Below are positions 17,044 to 26,496 of a stretch of DNA of 64,000 nucleotides, in pieces. A model generated the notes under the pieces. The model made no database searches, was not told the DNA's origin, and was given only the letters and a program-made list of their open reading frames with translations. Position numbers and translations under genes: made by a program. The stretch covers positions 1,519,193 through 1,583,192 of the forward strand of contig NC_011138.3 in assembly GCF_000020585.3 (NCBI RefSeq), given 5' to 3'. This DNA is from Alteromonas mediterranea DE. GTDB lineage: Bacteria > Pseudomonadota > Gammaproteobacteria > Enterobacterales > Alteromonadaceae. Positions within the stretch are counted from its first letter, which is position 1, and every line of letters begins with the position of its first letter.

Positions 17044-17351
17044 AGTGTCTGTCCAAAATACAAAAGTAGGTAATTGAACAGCTGAGAAAGGCTTAAAACT
17101 CACAGGCGATTTCAAAAAATATGAAAAATTCAAATGTGTTTCTGATTGTTTTTTTGTTACTTGGCAGCGACCAAACTGGCCACAGAGCGTGTCTGTCCAT
17201 TTAAAGCAATTCACTTAATGTAACTTAAGTAACCTTAGGCAGAGAAAGTCATTCTGCAGCTATTGGCATAGCTTGTGCGTATCTAGGTTGTCTTAAAATG
17301 AAAGAAGGGTAAGCGTGGTAAGTCCGAAAATGATGTATTCGGACAGTCACT
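17044..17351. repeat. Motif copies upstream of the stress-protein gene
   Basis: Exact AGTGTCTGTCC at 17044-17054, variant CGTGTCTGTCC at 17188-17198, and variant GGACAGTCACT at 17341-17351. The last lies 8 bp before the AAGGAGG ribosome site of the downstream gene, so it is in that gene's 5' untranslated region. No other feature is recognised in 16879-17340. Confidence 0.7.
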
Positions 17352-17370
17352 CTTTCTACAAGGAGGAATT

Positions 17371-17835
17371 ATGTCTAGTGATATCAAGAAAACGATGTGG
17401 AAAGCTATGTCAGATAGCCCCAAAGTGATGGTAAGCCTTGTTGGAGAGGATGTGCATGCAGAGCCAATGTATGCGCAGCTCGATAAAGAAGCAGGTGGGG
17501 AGTTCTGGTTCTACACAAGCCGGGACAATCGCATTGCCAAGGGGGGTAAAGCGATGGTGCATTTTGCATCTAAAGGTCACGATGTATTTGCATGTATTCG
17601 CGGAATGCTTACCGTTGAGTCAAGAAAGGAAATTATTGATAAGTATTGGTCTAACCCAGTGGAAGCTTGGTTCGAGAAAGGTAAAGAAGACCCGTCGCTT
17701 CTAATGCTACGATTTGAGCTTGAAGATGCAGAAGTATGGGACGCAGACCCGTCACTTAAAGGTATGTTCAAAATGCTTACAGGTAAAACCGTTAAGCCAA
17801 ATGAAATGGGTGAACACGAAAAGGTAGACTTATAA
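17371..17835 (+). CDS. General stress protein 26-like FMN-binding split-barrel protein
   Basis: 154 residues of the pyridoxamine-phosphate-oxidase-like split barrel. The segments KVMVSLVG, AEPMYAQLDKEAGGEFWFYTSRDNR and HFASKGHDVFACIRGML are typical of the general stress FMN/FAD-binding family (GSP26-like). A role in oxidative or general stress is inferred from family members; no reaction is known. A very strong ribosome site (AAGGAGG, 17360-17366) suggests high expression. It is monocistronic. Confidence 0.82.
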   Translation: MSSDIKKTMWKAMSDSPKVMVSLVGEDVHAEPMYAQLDKEAGGEFWFYTSRDNRIAKGGKAMVHFASKGHDVFACIRGMLTVESRKEIIDKYWSNPVEAWFEKGKEDPSLLMLRFELEDAEVWDADPSLKGMFKMLTGKTVKPNEMGEHEKVDL

Positions 17836-17869
17836 AACGTCGGATAACGGATGTTTACCTGATACACAA

Positions 17870-17946
17870 AGTGTCTGTCCATTAAGTATAGGTAACGCTT
17901 TTAAGTGTGTGTCCACAGCTGCGTATCCGAATTTGAGGGTCTGTCC
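17870..17946. repeat. Three motif copies downstream of the stress-protein gene
   Basis: Exact AGTGTCTGTCC at 17870-17880, variant AGTGTGTGTCC at 17904-17914, and a degenerate copy ending GGTCTGTCC near 17935-17946. All have the same orientation, antisense to the upstream gene, and spacing of about 31-34 bp. Confidence 0.7.
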
Positions 17947-18008
17947 ACAATCAATGTGCGAAGTTAGGGCGCGCAAGTGAATTCATTGCGGCTTTAACTT
18001 AGCAACAA

Positions 18009-18050
18009 AAAAGCCCTCGATAGTTAAATTCATCAACCATTGAGGGCTTT
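18009..18050. terminator. Bidirectional terminator between the stress gene and the trp operon
   Basis: AAAGCCCTC and GAGGGCTTT arms (9 bp) enclose a 24-nt loop. An A-run before the left arm gives a T-run on the minus strand, and a short T-run follows on the plus strand. It suits the convergent 3' ends of the stress-protein gene and the trp-yciI operon. Confidence 0.7.
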
Positions 18051-18070
18051 CTGTATAGCTAAATATTTTT

Positions 18071-18093
18071 AAACGGTCCCTTTCGGGCCGTTT
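18071..18093. terminator. Second hairpin at the end of the trp-yciI operon
   Basis: AAACGGTCC, loop CTTTC, GGGCCGTTT (9-bp stem with one wobble), then TTAGTT on the plus strand. It lies 19 bp past the yciI stop. The T-run is weak in both directions, so it may be an accessory 3' structure. Confidence 0.5.
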
Positions 18094-18111
18094 TAGTTAA
18101 ATAAGCCTAAG

Positions 18112-18411
18112 TTAAGGTAAAACCCTTTTGTACGGCTTAACGATCACGCTTTCGTAAACGCCGGCTTCGATATATGGGTCGGCATCGGCCCACGCTTGAG
18201 CATCTTCTAAAGAGTCAAACTCGGCAACAACCAGCGAGCCGGTGAACCCTGCTGGTCCCGGATCTGGGCTATCAACCGCAGGGAAGGGGCCAGCCATCAC
18301 TAAACGTCCCGCGTCTTTTAGCACGTTTAGACGAGCTAAGTGGGCTGGGCGTGCATTCAAACGCTTTTCAAGGCTGTCAGCGACATCGGTAGCACAAATC
18401 ATGTATAGCAT
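18112..18411 (-). CDS. yciI: YciI family protein
   Basis: 99 residues, ferredoxin-like YciI fold. The conserved start [13 protein letters not shown], the His of ARPAHLARL, and [22 protein letters not shown] are visible. Family members have a His-Asp pair and may be small hydrolases; no substrate is known. It lies 5 nt after trpA and is probably the last gene of the trp transcript. yciI is also found near trp genes in enterobacteria. Confidence 0.85.
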   Translation of the reverse strand: MLYMICATDVADSLEKRLNARPAHLARLNVLKDAGRLVMAGPFPAVDSPDPGPAGFTGSLVVAEFDSLEDAQAWADADPYIEAGVYESVIVKPYKRVLP

Positions 18412-18416
18412 GCTTA

Positions 18417-19226
18417 TTACCCCTTAGTTGTCGCCGCTTTCATGTTTTCAACAAATGTACCTAGCTCGCTAAGCATTTTGTGACTGTCCGATAAGTTAGC
18501 GGCAATAATATTTACTGTCGCTGAACCTGAAATGGCACCTGCAGCGCCGGCATCAATAGCAGATTTGACTTGTTCCGGCGTTGAGATACCAAAACCTAGT
18601 AGCGCCGGCGCAGCCTTGTGTTTGTTCAAACGCTCGATAAGCTCAGAAGCTGGAACATTCGCAGCAGTTTCGGCCCCCGTAACCCCTGCGCGACCCAATA
18701 GGTAAGTGTAACCTTCTGAGTACTCGCCAATCTTTTCCATGGTTTCTTCAGTCGCATTCGGTGGTGCAATCAAAATTTGCGAAATACCGGTGTTTTCAGC
18801 CGCTTTTTGGAAAGGCACAGCTTCTCGAATCGGAACGTCTGCCACCAGTATTGAGTCTACGCCAGCGTCACGCGCTTTACTGTAGAAGTTTTCGATACCC
18901 TGCGCCATTACCAGGTTGCTATACAGCAATAAGCCAATTGGCACCTCAGGGTACTTTGCTCGAACGCGGGCGATTACACTCAAACAATCCGCTACAGTCA
19001 CCTCGCTTTCTAGTGCGCGAATGGCAGAAGCCTGGATGGTTGGGCCGTCAGCAATCGGGTCTGAATAAGGAATGCCTAGCTCTAGCGCATCTGCTCCGCT
19101 TTCTATAAGCTGGCAGATAATAGCTTCTGACTGTGCTAAATCTGGGTCGCCCACCATGACGAAGGGCACGAATGCGCCTTGGTTTTTCTTATCAAGGCCC
19201 GTAAACATCTGTGCATATCTGTCCAT
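18417..19226 (-). CDS. trpA: Tryptophan synthase alpha subunit
   Basis: 269-residue TIM barrel that cleaves indole-3-glycerol phosphate to indole, which is channelled to TrpB. Catalytic Glu and Asp are in [19 protein letters not shown]. The phosphate-binding GFGIST and ISGSA segments are present. Its start overlaps the trpB stop by one base (TAATG), which couples translation of the two subunits. A motif variant at 18480-18489 is read as SDSHK. Confidence 0.96.
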   Translation of the reverse strand: MDRYAQMFTGLDKKNQGAFVPFVMVGDPDLAQSEAIICQLIESGADALELGIPYSDPIADGPTIQASAIRALESEVTVADCLSVIARVRAKYPEVPIGLLLYSNLVMAQGIENFYSKARDAGVDSILVADVPIREAVPFQKAAENTGISQILIAPPNATEETMEKIGEYSEGYTYLLGRAGVTGAETAANVPASELIERLNKHKAAPALLGFGISTPEQVKSAIDAGAAGAISGSATVNIIAANLSDSHKMLSELGTFVENMKAATTKG

Positions 19227-20407
19227 TATAAATCGTCCCCTAGAATGTTGATAACGTGCGCTAAGTCTTTGTCGCCACGACCCGATAAGTTAACCACAAT
19301 AATGGTTTCTTCTTCTGCCTCATCAGCCATGTTAAGCGCGTGAGCAAGAGCGTGCGATGATTCAAGCGCAGGAATAATCCCTTCTTTTCTTGCTAGCAAC
19401 TGAAACGCGTTTAGCGCTTCTTCATCGGTTGCCGCTACGTATTCTGCGCGACCAATGTCGTGTAGATAAGCGTGCTGAGGGCCAACCGCAGGGTAATCAA
19501 GGCCAGCCGACACCGAGTAACTTTCTTCAATTTGACCTTCTTTGTCTTGCATGATGAAGGTGTATGCGCCGTGAAGAATACCTTTTGTTCCTGTGACTAT
19601 GGTTGCGCCATGCTCTTTTGTGTGAACCCCTTTACCGGCGGGCTCAACGCCTACTAGGCGAACGGAAGGCTCATCAATAAAGTCGGCAAACATGCCAATA
19701 GCATTTGAGCCTCCACCTACACACGCCACTACCGCGTCTGGCAAACGGCCTTCTTTTTCCATTATTTGCGCACGCGTTTCTTCGCCAATCATTCGGTGAT
19801 ACTCACGAACAATAGTAGGGAAGGGGTGAGGGCCTGCAGCAGTACCTAAAAGATAATGCGCGGTATCGTAATTAGCTGACCAGTCGCGCATGGCTTCGTT
19901 TACTGCATCTTTTAACGTACCAGACCCTGCGTTTACAGGGATTACCTCGGCGCCCATTAGCTTCATACGGAACACGTTAGGTGCCTGACGTTCAACGTCT
20001 TTCGCACCCATGTAAATACGCGCTTTCAAGCCAAGTAGCGCACATGCCAACGCCGTTGCCACACCGTGTTGACCAGCACCGGTTTCTGCAATCACTTCTT
20101 TTTTACCCATGCGCTTAGTTAACAAAGCCTGACCAAGCACTTGGTTGGTTTTGTGCGCGCCACCGTGAAGTAAGTCTTCCCGCTTAAGATAAAGTTTTAC
20201 CTTGGGGTTGCTCACAAGATTTCGAGTTAACGTCATTGCCGTAGGTCGACCGGCATAATCTTTAAGCAGTGATAGAAATTCTTCGTTAAAGCTAGGATCC
20301 TCTTTGGCATCTAAGAAGGCTTTTTCCAACTGATCCAAGGCTGGAATAAGTAATTCGGGCACGTACATGCCACCAAATTCGCCAAATTTTGTATCTAACT
20401 GGTTCAT
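19226..20407 (-). CDS. trpB: Tryptophan synthase beta subunit
   Basis: 393 residues, PLP enzyme that joins indole and serine. The PLP lysine is in [11 protein letters not shown], the phosphate-binding loop is [10 protein letters not shown], and [11 protein letters not shown] carries the catalytic Glu. The start [18 protein letters not shown] is typical. It sits 21 bp after trpC/F and overlaps trpA by one base. Confidence 0.97.
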   Translation of the reverse strand: MNQLDTKFGEFGGMYVPELLIPALDQLEKAFLDAKEDPSFNEEFLSLLKDYAGRPTAMTLTRNLVSNPKVKLYLKREDLLHGGAHKTNQVLGQALLTKRMGKKEVIAETGAGQHGVATALACALLGLKARIYMGAKDVERQAPNVFRMKLMGAEVIPVNAGSGTLKDAVNEAMRDWSANYDTAHYLLGTAAGPHPFPTIVREYHRMIGEETRAQIMEKEGRLPDAVVACVGGGSNAIGMFADFIDEPSVRLVGVEPAGKGVHTKEHGATIVTGTKGILHGAYTFIMQDKEGQIEESYSVSAGLDYPAVGPQHAYLHDIGRAEYVAATDEEALNAFQLLARKEGIIPALESSHALAHALNMADEAEEETIIVVNLSGRGDKDLAHVINILGDDL

Positions 20408-20428
20408 TACGTTGTCCTGTTTTTTAAT

Positions 20429-21838
20429 TTAGTAACGGCGGCAAGCAGCAAACAGCGACTTAAGCTTATCTGCACTTTTCTTACCTGGGGCAGTCTCTAC
20501 GCCTGAATTTACATCGATAACTCCGCACCCTGTAGCGATAGCGTCGGCTGCGTTGTCGGCATCAATACCGCCAGCAAGCACTAACTTATGCTTTGCCTCA
20601 ATGCCACTAAGCAACTGCCAATCAAATGATTCACCGGTGCCACCTTTCGCATCACCCACTTGGCAATCGAAAAGTACGCGGTTAACTCGTTTATTGTTTA
20701 AGTGTCTGTCCACTGTTTCAGGTAGTGCGCCAGTAGAGGAGGCGTTAATCCCTTCAACTACCCAGATTTCGCACTCTTTAGGTAGCTTTTCAGCAAGCGC
20801 AGCGATATAAGCTTCATCTTCGCTACCATGAAGCTGCACTGCGAAAAGGTTTAATGACGTAGCAAGCGATGCTACCTCGTCAATATCGTGATTTACAAAT
20901 ACCCCTACAAACGCGCCGTTGACGCTTTGCGTTATAGAATGGGCTTGCGCTTTAGTAATACAGCGCGGTGACTTTTCAGCGAAGATTAGCCCGCCAAAAC
21001 TCGCACCTTCGTCAAACGCCATTTGCGCCTGTTCGATGCTTGTTAATCCGCATACTTTAACGCCACCATTTACCAACGTTTTTACGGCGCGCGGTAAGTC
21101 GTCTTCCGCCATCAACGCACTGCCCACTAAGAAACCTTGGGATATGGGCGCTAAACGCAGCACGTCTTGGTGGGTGTAGATGCCAGACTCTGAAATCACC
21201 ACGTAGTCGTGCGAGGCTTTTTCTAGCATCGGCACTAAGCGTTCTGTGGTGGCAAGATCCGTGGAAAGGTCACGCAAATTACGGTTGTTGATACCAATAA
21301 TATTTGCCTTAAGCGCTATTGCACGTTCCATTTCTACTTCGTTGCTCACCTCGGTAAGAATATCGAGTGAAAGCGAGTGAGCCACGTCAGCCAGCGCGCG
21401 ATATTCTTCATCGCTAAGCACGCTTAGCATAAGTAGTACTGCGTCGGCATTGTAATGACGCGCTAAATACACTTGGTATATATCAACAAAAAAGTCTTTG
21501 TTAAGCACGGGTTGTGCAACGCGCTCTGTTACATAAGCTAAGTATTCAAACTTTCCTTGAAAGTATTTCTCGTCTGTTAGCACCGAAATGCCGGCAGCGT
21601 AGGGAGTGTAAGCCGCTAAAATTTCATCTAAATCGAACTTTTCTCGAATAAGCCCTTTCGATGGTGATGCTTTCTTACATTCAAAGATAAAACCGGCGTT
21701 GGGCTCGCTAAGCGCAGCAAATAGGCTTTTTTCTGAAGGAACTAAATCCGCTTTAAAACTTTCTAGCCTTAGCGCATCTTTGCGTTCGGCCACTTCCTCT
21801 CGTTTGTCTGCAACAATTTTCTCAAGCACATTAGCCAT
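20429..21838 (-). CDS. trpC: Fused indole-3-glycerol phosphate synthase / phosphoribosylanthranilate isomerase
   Basis: 469-residue bifunctional protein, TrpC-TrpF. The TrpC part (about 1-255) has IFECKKASPSKGLIR and VISESGI. The TrpF part begins near GVKVCGLTSIEQA and has AVQLHG and LAGGIDADN. The fusion matches E. coli TrpC. An exact motif copy at 20701-20711 encodes VDRHL in the TrpF half. The gene overlaps trpD by 8 bp. Confidence 0.96.
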   Translation of the reverse strand: MANVLEKIVADKREEVAERKDALRLESFKADLVPSEKSLFAALSEPNAGFIFECKKASPSKGLIREKFDLDEILAAYTPYAAGISVLTDEKYFQGKFEYLAYVTERVAQPVLNKDFFVDIYQVYLARHYNADAVLLMLSVLSDEEYRALADVAHSLSLDILTEVSNEVEMERAIALKANIIGINNRNLRDLSTDLATTERLVPMLEKASHDYVVISESGIYTHQDVLRLAPISQGFLVGSALMAEDDLPRAVKTLVNGGVKVCGLTSIEQAQMAFDEGASFGGLIFAEKSPRCITKAQAHSITQSVNGAFVGVFVNHDIDEVASLATSLNLFAVQLHGSEDEAYIAALAEKLPKECEIWVVEGINASSTGALPETVDRHLNNKRVNRVLFDCQVGDAKGGTGESFDWQLLSGIEAKHKLVLAGGIDADNAADAIATGCGVIDVNSGVETAPGKKSADKLKSLFAACRRY

Positions 21839-22862
21839 TCGTACTTACCTCCTGAGTAATTTGGGCCACTTTTGATAGTAGCTGCATGGGGAGCCCTTCT
21901 GACATGGCATTCATTGCCATCTCTGCGCCTTCTTTAAACGTTGTGACTTTACCGGTTACTTTCAACAGCGCGCCACAGTTCATAGCAATAGCGGCGCGGT
22001 GCGCTTCTTTACCTTCACCGTTAAGGGCCGATTCAACAAATTGTCTGTTTTCTTCAGGCTCGCCACCTTCAATGGCCGACAGTGAATAGTGGGGTAAACC
22101 GAAGTCCTGTGCCGTTACCGTAAGCTTTCGAATGTCGCCATGTTCAAGGTCATAAATCATTGATTCACCGTGAAGCGCCAGCTCGTCCAGACCGTCCCCG
22201 TGTACAATCATGGCGCGGTGTTGGCCAAGCAGCATAAGGGTTTTGGCGTAAGGTTCAAGCAGTTCGGGGGAGTATACGCCGAAAACACCGTGAGTTGGAC
22301 CCGCCGGGTTGGCCAGTGGCCCTAAGATATTGAACAAGGTTCTTGTCTTCATAGCAGCGCGGACGGGGGCTGCGTGGCGCATGCCGGCATGATAAACCGG
22401 CGCAAAAAGAAATGTGAAATTTGCTTCATCTAAGCACTTTCGCGATATTTCGGGGGTTACGTCTAAATTTAAACCAAACTGACGAAACAAATCAGCCGAG
22501 CCAGACTTGCTCGACACGCTTCTGTTACCGTGTTTGGCTACTTTCACCCCACACGCTGCAGCAACAACACCAGCTGCACTGGAGATGTTAATAGTGTTGT
22601 GGCCGTCACCCCCAGTGCCAACGATATCTGCAAATTCGTAAGAGGGTGTGGGAAAGGGAAGCGCGTTAGCCACCATGGCACTGGCTGCACCAGCAATTTC
22701 CCCTGGCGACTCTTTTTTCATTTTTAGTGCGGTAAGCACTGCTGCAATCATTACTTCACTTTGCTCGCCGTGCATAATGCTATTGAACAGGCTGTAAGCT
22801 TCAGTTTGTGATAGCGACTCGCGAAGCATAAGTTGTTCAAGTAGAGGGCCTGCGTTAAGCAT
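21831..22862 (-). CDS. trpD: Anthranilate phosphoribosyltransferase
   Basis: 343 residues. The PRPP-binding glycine loop [17 protein letters not shown], the [15 protein letters not shown] segment and [10 protein letters not shown] are diagnostic. It is a separate protein here, not fused to the glutamine amidotransferase as in E. coli. It overlaps both neighbours by 8 bp. Confidence 0.96.
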   Translation of the reverse strand: MLNAGPLLEQLMLRESLSQTEAYSLFNSIMHGEQSEVMIAAVLTALKMKKESPGEIAGAASAMVANALPFPTPSYEFADIVGTGGDGHNTINISSAAGVVAAACGVKVAKHGNRSVSSKSGSADLFRQFGLNLDVTPEISRKCLDEANFTFLFAPVYHAGMRHAAPVRAAMKTRTLFNILGPLANPAGPTHGVFGVYSPELLEPYAKTLMLLGQHRAMIVHGDGLDELALHGESMIYDLEHGDIRKLTVTAQDFGLPHYSLSAIEGGEPEENRQFVESALNGEGKEAHRAAIAMNCGALLKVTGKVTTFKEGAEMAMNAMSEGLPMQLLSKVAQITQEVSTNG

Positions 22863-23487
22863 GGTTCGCTCCCTGTAACGTTAAATAGTCAATACTTTGC
22901 TTTAACAGCATACTGCCGTGAGCTGTTAAAATGGATTCTGGATGAAACTGAAAGCCAAGCATACGATCTTCGCTATGATAAACGGCCATCACAGCTTCGC
23001 TACCGTCATCGTTAACGGTCGATGCGCAAACCGTGAGATTTTCAGGCAGTTGGTGCGCCACAAGCGAATGATAGCGGGCCACATGTAACGGTTGCTGAAG
23101 GCCCTCAAACATTGCTTCTCGTGAATGGGTGATGGCAGACGACTTGCCGTGCATGACATGATTCGCGCGACCTACGCTACCGCCATAGTGCTCTACTATA
23201 GCTTGGTGGCCAAGGCAGATACCAATGACGGGGAATACGCCGTGTACTTTCTTAAGGAGTGCTGGCATGCACCCCGCTTCACTTGGTGCACCCGGCCCAG
23301 GAGATAACATAAGTAAAACCGGGCCTTTCGTCGCCTGCTCCTGCATTCTTTCAAATAGCATATCAGCAGACACCGTGTTTCTGTAAACTTTGATGTCTAA
23401 ATCAAGAGTGCGCAGTTCATCAACAAGGTTATAAGTAAACGAGTCTACATTGTCGAGCAAAAATAAAGTGGTGACTTGTTGGTTCAT
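22855..23487 (-). CDS. trpG: Anthranilate synthase component II (glutamine amidotransferase)
   Basis: 210-residue class I glutamine amidotransferase that feeds ammonia to Trp[17 protein letters not shown] at the N-terminus, the nucleophile Cys in VIGICLGHQ, and His-Glu in [10 protein letters not shown] form the triad. It overlaps trpE by 4 bp (ATGA) and trpD by 8 bp. pabA is less likely given the operon. Confidence 0.96.
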   Translation of the reverse strand: MNQQVTTLFLLDNVDSFTYNLVDELRTLDLDIKVYRNTVSADMLFERMQEQATKGPVLLMLSPGPGAPSEAGCMPALLKKVHGVFPVIGICLGHQAIVEHYGGSVGRANHVMHGKSSAITHSREAMFEGLQQPLHVARYHSLVAHQLPENLTVCASTVNDDGSEAVMAVYHSEDRMLGFQFHPESILTAHGSMLLKQSIDYLTLQGANHA

Positions 23488-25172
23488 GCGTTATCTCCTT
23501 CATTTACCGCTGGCTCACCGCTTTTCATTTCTGCCTGAAGCGCGGCTTTAACCGCACCTATAACTGCTTGCGCCTTTGCGCGCGTTTCATCGGCCTCTGC
23601 TTGGGGTACGGAGTCATACACTACGCCCGCACCCGCCTGAATATAAGCGGTGCCGTTTTTCACAAAGGCTGAACGAATCACAATGCAGGTATCCATATCA
23701 CCTTGGCCGTTCAAGTAGCCTACCGCGCCGCCGTAACTTCCACGGCGTTTTTGTTCTACTTCACGAATGAGTGTTGCGGCACTGACTTTGGGGGCGCCTA
23801 CTAACGTACCCATGTTCATACACGCTTGATATGCGTGTAGGGCGTCTAAATCATCACGAAGCTGGCCTACCACTCGTGATACTAAATGCATGACATGAGA
23901 GTAACGGTCAACTTTAAGCAAATCCTTTACGTAGCGCGTGCCAGGACGACTGACTTTAGCAACGTCATTACGCGCTAAGTCTACTAGCATGATATGCTCG
24001 GATTTTTCTTTGGTGTCTTCACGAAGGTTAAGTTCAATGCGACTGTCTAAGTCTCTGTCGATAGTTCCGTCGGGGCGCTTTCCGCGAGGACGCGTGCCTG
24101 CGATAGGGTAGATTTCTACCTGGTTGCTTTCGCTTTCGTATTTAAGAGCGGACTCTGGCGACGCGCCAAAAATACTGAAAGCAGCGTCTTGCATGTAAAA
24201 CATGTAAGGGCTTGGATTTGACTCTTTAAGTTTAGCATAAGCGAGCAAAGGCGATGGGCAGGGGAGAGAGAATGTGCGTGATGGCACAACCTGAAATATA
24301 TCGCCAGCAAGAATATGCTGCTTTAAATCGAGTACATGGGTGCAAAACTGCTCGTCACTTATATCTACACTTGCATCTAGTGAAGAAAGTGTCTGTCCAT
24401 TTTGTGCGGACGGCGTTGCACTGAGTGTCTGTCCACTTTGTGAAGCCGCATTTTTGTTTACTAAAACAGGCTTGGCGGGCATATCGTGCAGCTGTTGATG
24501 AATAGCCTCTAGTCGTTGTGCGATCGCAAAATATTGTTGCGCTACTTCATCACCACTAAATACGCTACCAATCAAATGGGTTTCGCGGGTTTGGTGATCT
24601 ACCGTTATCAAGGTTTCTGCAAGGTAAAACACAAAATCCGGACAGTCATTTTCACCTTCTGCTACATCGGGCAGTTTTTCAAAACCTGCTAACATATCGT
24701 ACGCAAATACACCGCCTAAAAACACGGCATGCGGGTGCTGGCGAATAGGCGTTACTTTGTTAATAACAATCCTAAGTGCGTCCATCACGCTGGCCGCTTT
24801 TAAGCGACTGTCTTCGTCAAGCTCACTATCAGCGTCGTCACACAATAACGTAACCGAAGTGTCTGTCCTTTCTGTGACGTGTAAGCCCTCTGGCGCGTGG
24901 CAGGCGAACAAAGGCAGTACTGATGCACCATTACCGGTTAATGCTTTTACTTCTACACGGTTACCTCTGCATTCCATGCGAAGCGCGGCATCTACCATTA
25001 ATAAGCTTTGTAAGTCATCTTTCGAATCAATCTCTGCTGATTCTAGCAGCAGCGCGTTACTTTTGTTTCCACATAGATGGGCGAACGCGGCGAGTGGGTT
25101 ATCGATGTAGTGCCCAACCTGCTCAATTGTCTCTACCTTGCCTGGGGAGGTTCCCAGTTCCGCTAAACTCAT
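23484..25172 (-). CDS. trpE: Anthranilate synthase component I
   Basis: About 562 residues. It converts chorismate to anthranilate with TrpG. The tryptophan-feedback motif LLLESAEID lies near the N-terminus. The catalytic C-terminal domain has [31 protein letters not shown] and [16 protein letters not shown] 25172 is chosen because it has a good ribosome site (TTGGAGAG) and lies after the attenuator; a longer frame to 25241 reads through the terminator hairpin and is rejected. The protein is about 40 residues longer than E. coli TrpE. A low-complexity linker (residues about 235-265) between the two domains carries two motif copies, each read as GQTL, 36 bp apart. A third copy (24858-24868) is read as RTDT. 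Confidence 0.95.
   Translation of the reverse strand: MSLAELGTSPGKVETIEQVGHYIDNPLAAFAHLCGNKSNALLLESAEIDSKDDLQSLLMVDAALRMECRGNRVEVKALTGNGASVLPLFACHAPEGLHVTERTDTSVTLLCDDADSELDEDSRLKAASVMDALRIVINKVTPIRQHPHAVFLGGVFAYDMLAGFEKLPDVAEGENDCPDFVFYLAETLITVDHQTRETHLIGSVFSGDEVAQQYFAIAQRLEAIHQQLHDMPAKPVLVNKNAASQSGQTLSATPSAQNGQTLSSLDASVDISDEQFCTHVLDLKQHILAGDIFQVVPSRTFSLPCPSPLLAYAKLKESNPSPYMFYMQDAAFSIFGASPESALKYESESNQVEIYPIAGTRPRGKRPDGTIDRDLDSRIELNLREDTKEKSEHIMLVDLARNDVAKVSRPGTRYVKDLLKVDRYSHVMHLVSRVVGQLRDDLDALHAYQACMNMGTLVGAPKVSAATLIREVEQKRRGSYGGAVGYLNGQGDMDTCIVIRSAFVKNGTAYIQAGAGVVYDSVPQAEADETRAKAQAVIGAVKAALQAEMKSGEPAVNEGDNA
24388..24434 (-). repeat. Two in-frame motif copies inside the trpE linker
   Basis: AGTGTCTGTCC at 24388-24398 and 24424-24434 (GGACAGACACT on the coding strand), exactly 36 bp apart. 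They encode [20 protein letters not shown]. The flanks (CAS, SAT, SAQ) look like spacer sequence, so this linker may have grown by motif-associated duplication without breaking the frame. Confidence 0.8.
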
Positions 25173-25200
25173 TTTTGCTACTCTCCAACTGCAAAAAGAT

Positions 25201-25269
25201 AAAAAAAAGGCCCGTATAAACGGGCCTTTATGTGTTTTCATTCACGCACTACAGTGCACACCGCCCGTT
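25201..25269 (-). promoter_or_regulatory. trp attenuator (terminator and antiterminator)
   Basis: On the minus strand the terminator is GGCCCG, loop TTTATA, CGGGCC, followed by a run of eight T (plus-strand stem 25209-25226). The alternative antiterminator pairs AACGGGC (plus strand GCCCGTT, 25263-25269) with GCCCGTT in the terminator's first arm (plus strand AACGGGC, 25219-25225): seven perfect pairs. AACGGGC overlaps the stop region of the trpL leader peptide, so ribosome position decides which forms, the classical tryptophan attenuation logic. Confidence 0.88.
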
Positions 25270-25333
25270 AAGTTAGGGAGTGCCACCACCAAGCTGCAAC
25301 TGTTAATACTTTTGAGATGTTGTAAGGATGCAT
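25268..25333 (-). CDS. trpL: trp operon leader peptide
   Basis: 21 codons and a TAA stop. The peptide begins MHPYNISKVL and ends AAWWWHSLT, with three consecutive Trp codons (TGG TGG TGG) six codons before the stop. The position just upstream of the attenuator, and the overlap of its end with the antiterminator arm, show it is a genuine leader. The ribosome site is weak (ACGAG). Ribosome stalling at the Trp codons when charged tRNA-Trp is scarce should favour the antiterminator and allow trpE-yciI transcription. Confidence 0.9.
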   Translation of the reverse strand: MHPYNISKVLTVAAWWWHSLT

Positions 25334-25377
25334 GAATTACTCGTTGTTTTTTCCAAACTTCAATAGGATTTGAAGCT

Positions 25378-25431
25378 GTTAGTACGTATACTTTGTGTAT
25401 ATAGAAGAAAACAAATTGCCTTTTGTGTCAA
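25378..25431 (-). promoter_or_regulatory. trp promoter/operator region (candidate)
   Basis: The minus strand has TTGACA (plus 25426-25431), but only AT-rich DNA at too long a spacing. A second option is TTGTTT, 18 bp, TATACG (plus 25414-25409 and 25390-25385). GTACTAAC directly after it resembles half of the TrpR operator (CTAGTACA-like). The start of divergent rnm is only a few bases away. The exact promoter cannot be settled by eye. Confidence 0.35.
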
Positions 25432-25439
25432 CCTAAAAT

Positions 25440-26345
25440 TTGCATAATACATTGAAAATAGATCTACATAGCCACACAAAATACTCAGACGGCCACTTAA
25501 CGCCTGAAGAATTAATTCTACGCGCCCATACTATGCAGGTGGATGCCTTAGCGGTTACCGACCACGATACCGTTGCTGGGCTAGAAGAAGCGCATGCCAC
25601 ACAGGCTAAGCAAAAACGGCCACTAACCATTATTGATGGCGTTGAAATATCAACCTCTTGGCATGGTTTTGACATTCATGTTGTAGGCTTAAATGTGGAC
25701 AGACACTGCCCACTATTTCTAGCGCGATTAAAAGGGCAGTCTGAAACCCGTGAAACTCGGGCTCAAAAAATTGCAGAAAAGCTTGAAAAGTGTGGATTTG
25801 AAGGTGTATTGCCTCGCGCCAAAGCATTAGCGGGGGTAGGGCAAGTTACCCGTGCGCACTTCGCGCGAGTGCTGGTAAATAATTATGGTGTGCCCACTAT
25901 GCAGGCCGCTTTTAAAAAATATTTGGGCAAAGGCAAACGAGCTGCAGTAAAAGCCGAATGGCCAAGTATTGAAACCGCAATAACTTGGATTCAGGAGGCC
26001 GGCGGTCAAGCTGTGCTTGCGCACCCCGCTCACTATGACATGACGGCAAAGTGGCTAAGACGCCTAGTGGCCTTATTTGATCAACTCGGTGGTGATGCTA
26101 TTGAAACAGCCTTCCCGGGGATCAATAAAACGAAGCAAGAGCTCATTAATGAGCTTGCTGAAAATCATGAACTACTCGCATCCGCCGGCTCCGATTTTCA
26201 CTTTCCGTCGCGATGGACTGAGCTAGGTAAAAACTTAGGTATCAGCAGTAAACTTACTCCTATCTGGCATAATTGGCAGCAGTTAGCAATGCCAAAAGTG
26301 GTAGGTGAAAGTGCAAGTGAAAACGCACGCTCACCTTCAAACTAG
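25440..26345 (+). CDS. rnm: PHP-domain 5'-3' exoribonuclease RNase AM
   Basis: 301-residue PHP phosphoesterase (YciV/TrpH). Metal-binding motifs DLHSHTKYSDGHLTP, VTDHDTVAG, DGVEIS, VLAHPAHYD and SAGSDFHFPS are in order. E. coli Rnm trims 5' ends of rRNA and small RNA fragments, and also acts as a 3',5'-nucleotide phosphatase. The start is TTG 25440 or TTG 25452; neither has a clear ribosome site. An exact motif copy at 25697-25707 encodes VDRHC, aligned without gaps to E. coli by recall. It diverges from trp, as in E. coli. Confidence 0.9.
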   Translation: MHNTLKIDLHSHTKYSDGHLTPEELILRAHTMQVDALAVTDHDTVAGLEEAHATQAKQKRPLTIIDGVEISTSWHGFDIHVVGLNVDRHCPLFLARLKGQSETRETRAQKIAEKLEKCGFEGVLPRAKALAGVGQVTRAHFARVLVNNYGVPTMQAAFKKYLGKGKRAAVKAEWPSIETAITWIQEAGGQAVLAHPAHYDMTAKWLRRLVALFDQLGGDAIETAFPGINKTKQELINELAENHELLASAGSDFHFPSRWTELGKNLGISSKLTPIWHNWQQLAMPKVVGESASENARSPSN

Positions 26346-26496
26346 GCGTGAGGGCTGCTTGTTTTGACACCCGGCAGTTACATGTTGGCTGGGTTTACGC
26401 CATAGCGGTACACGGATAAGCACGACACAAGTAGACAAACAGAAAAAGCCTTGGCAGAGTAAATTCATCTGTACGGTTTTTGACAATGAGGTAACG

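Noticed and set aside
17026..17214. Minus-strand 62-codon reading frame
   Set aside because: It begins and ends around motif copies and has no ribosome site or recognisable domain.
25173..25241. N-terminal extension of TrpE
   Set aside because: It reads through the attenuator terminator and lacks similarity to TrpE; ATG 25172 has a proper ribosome site.
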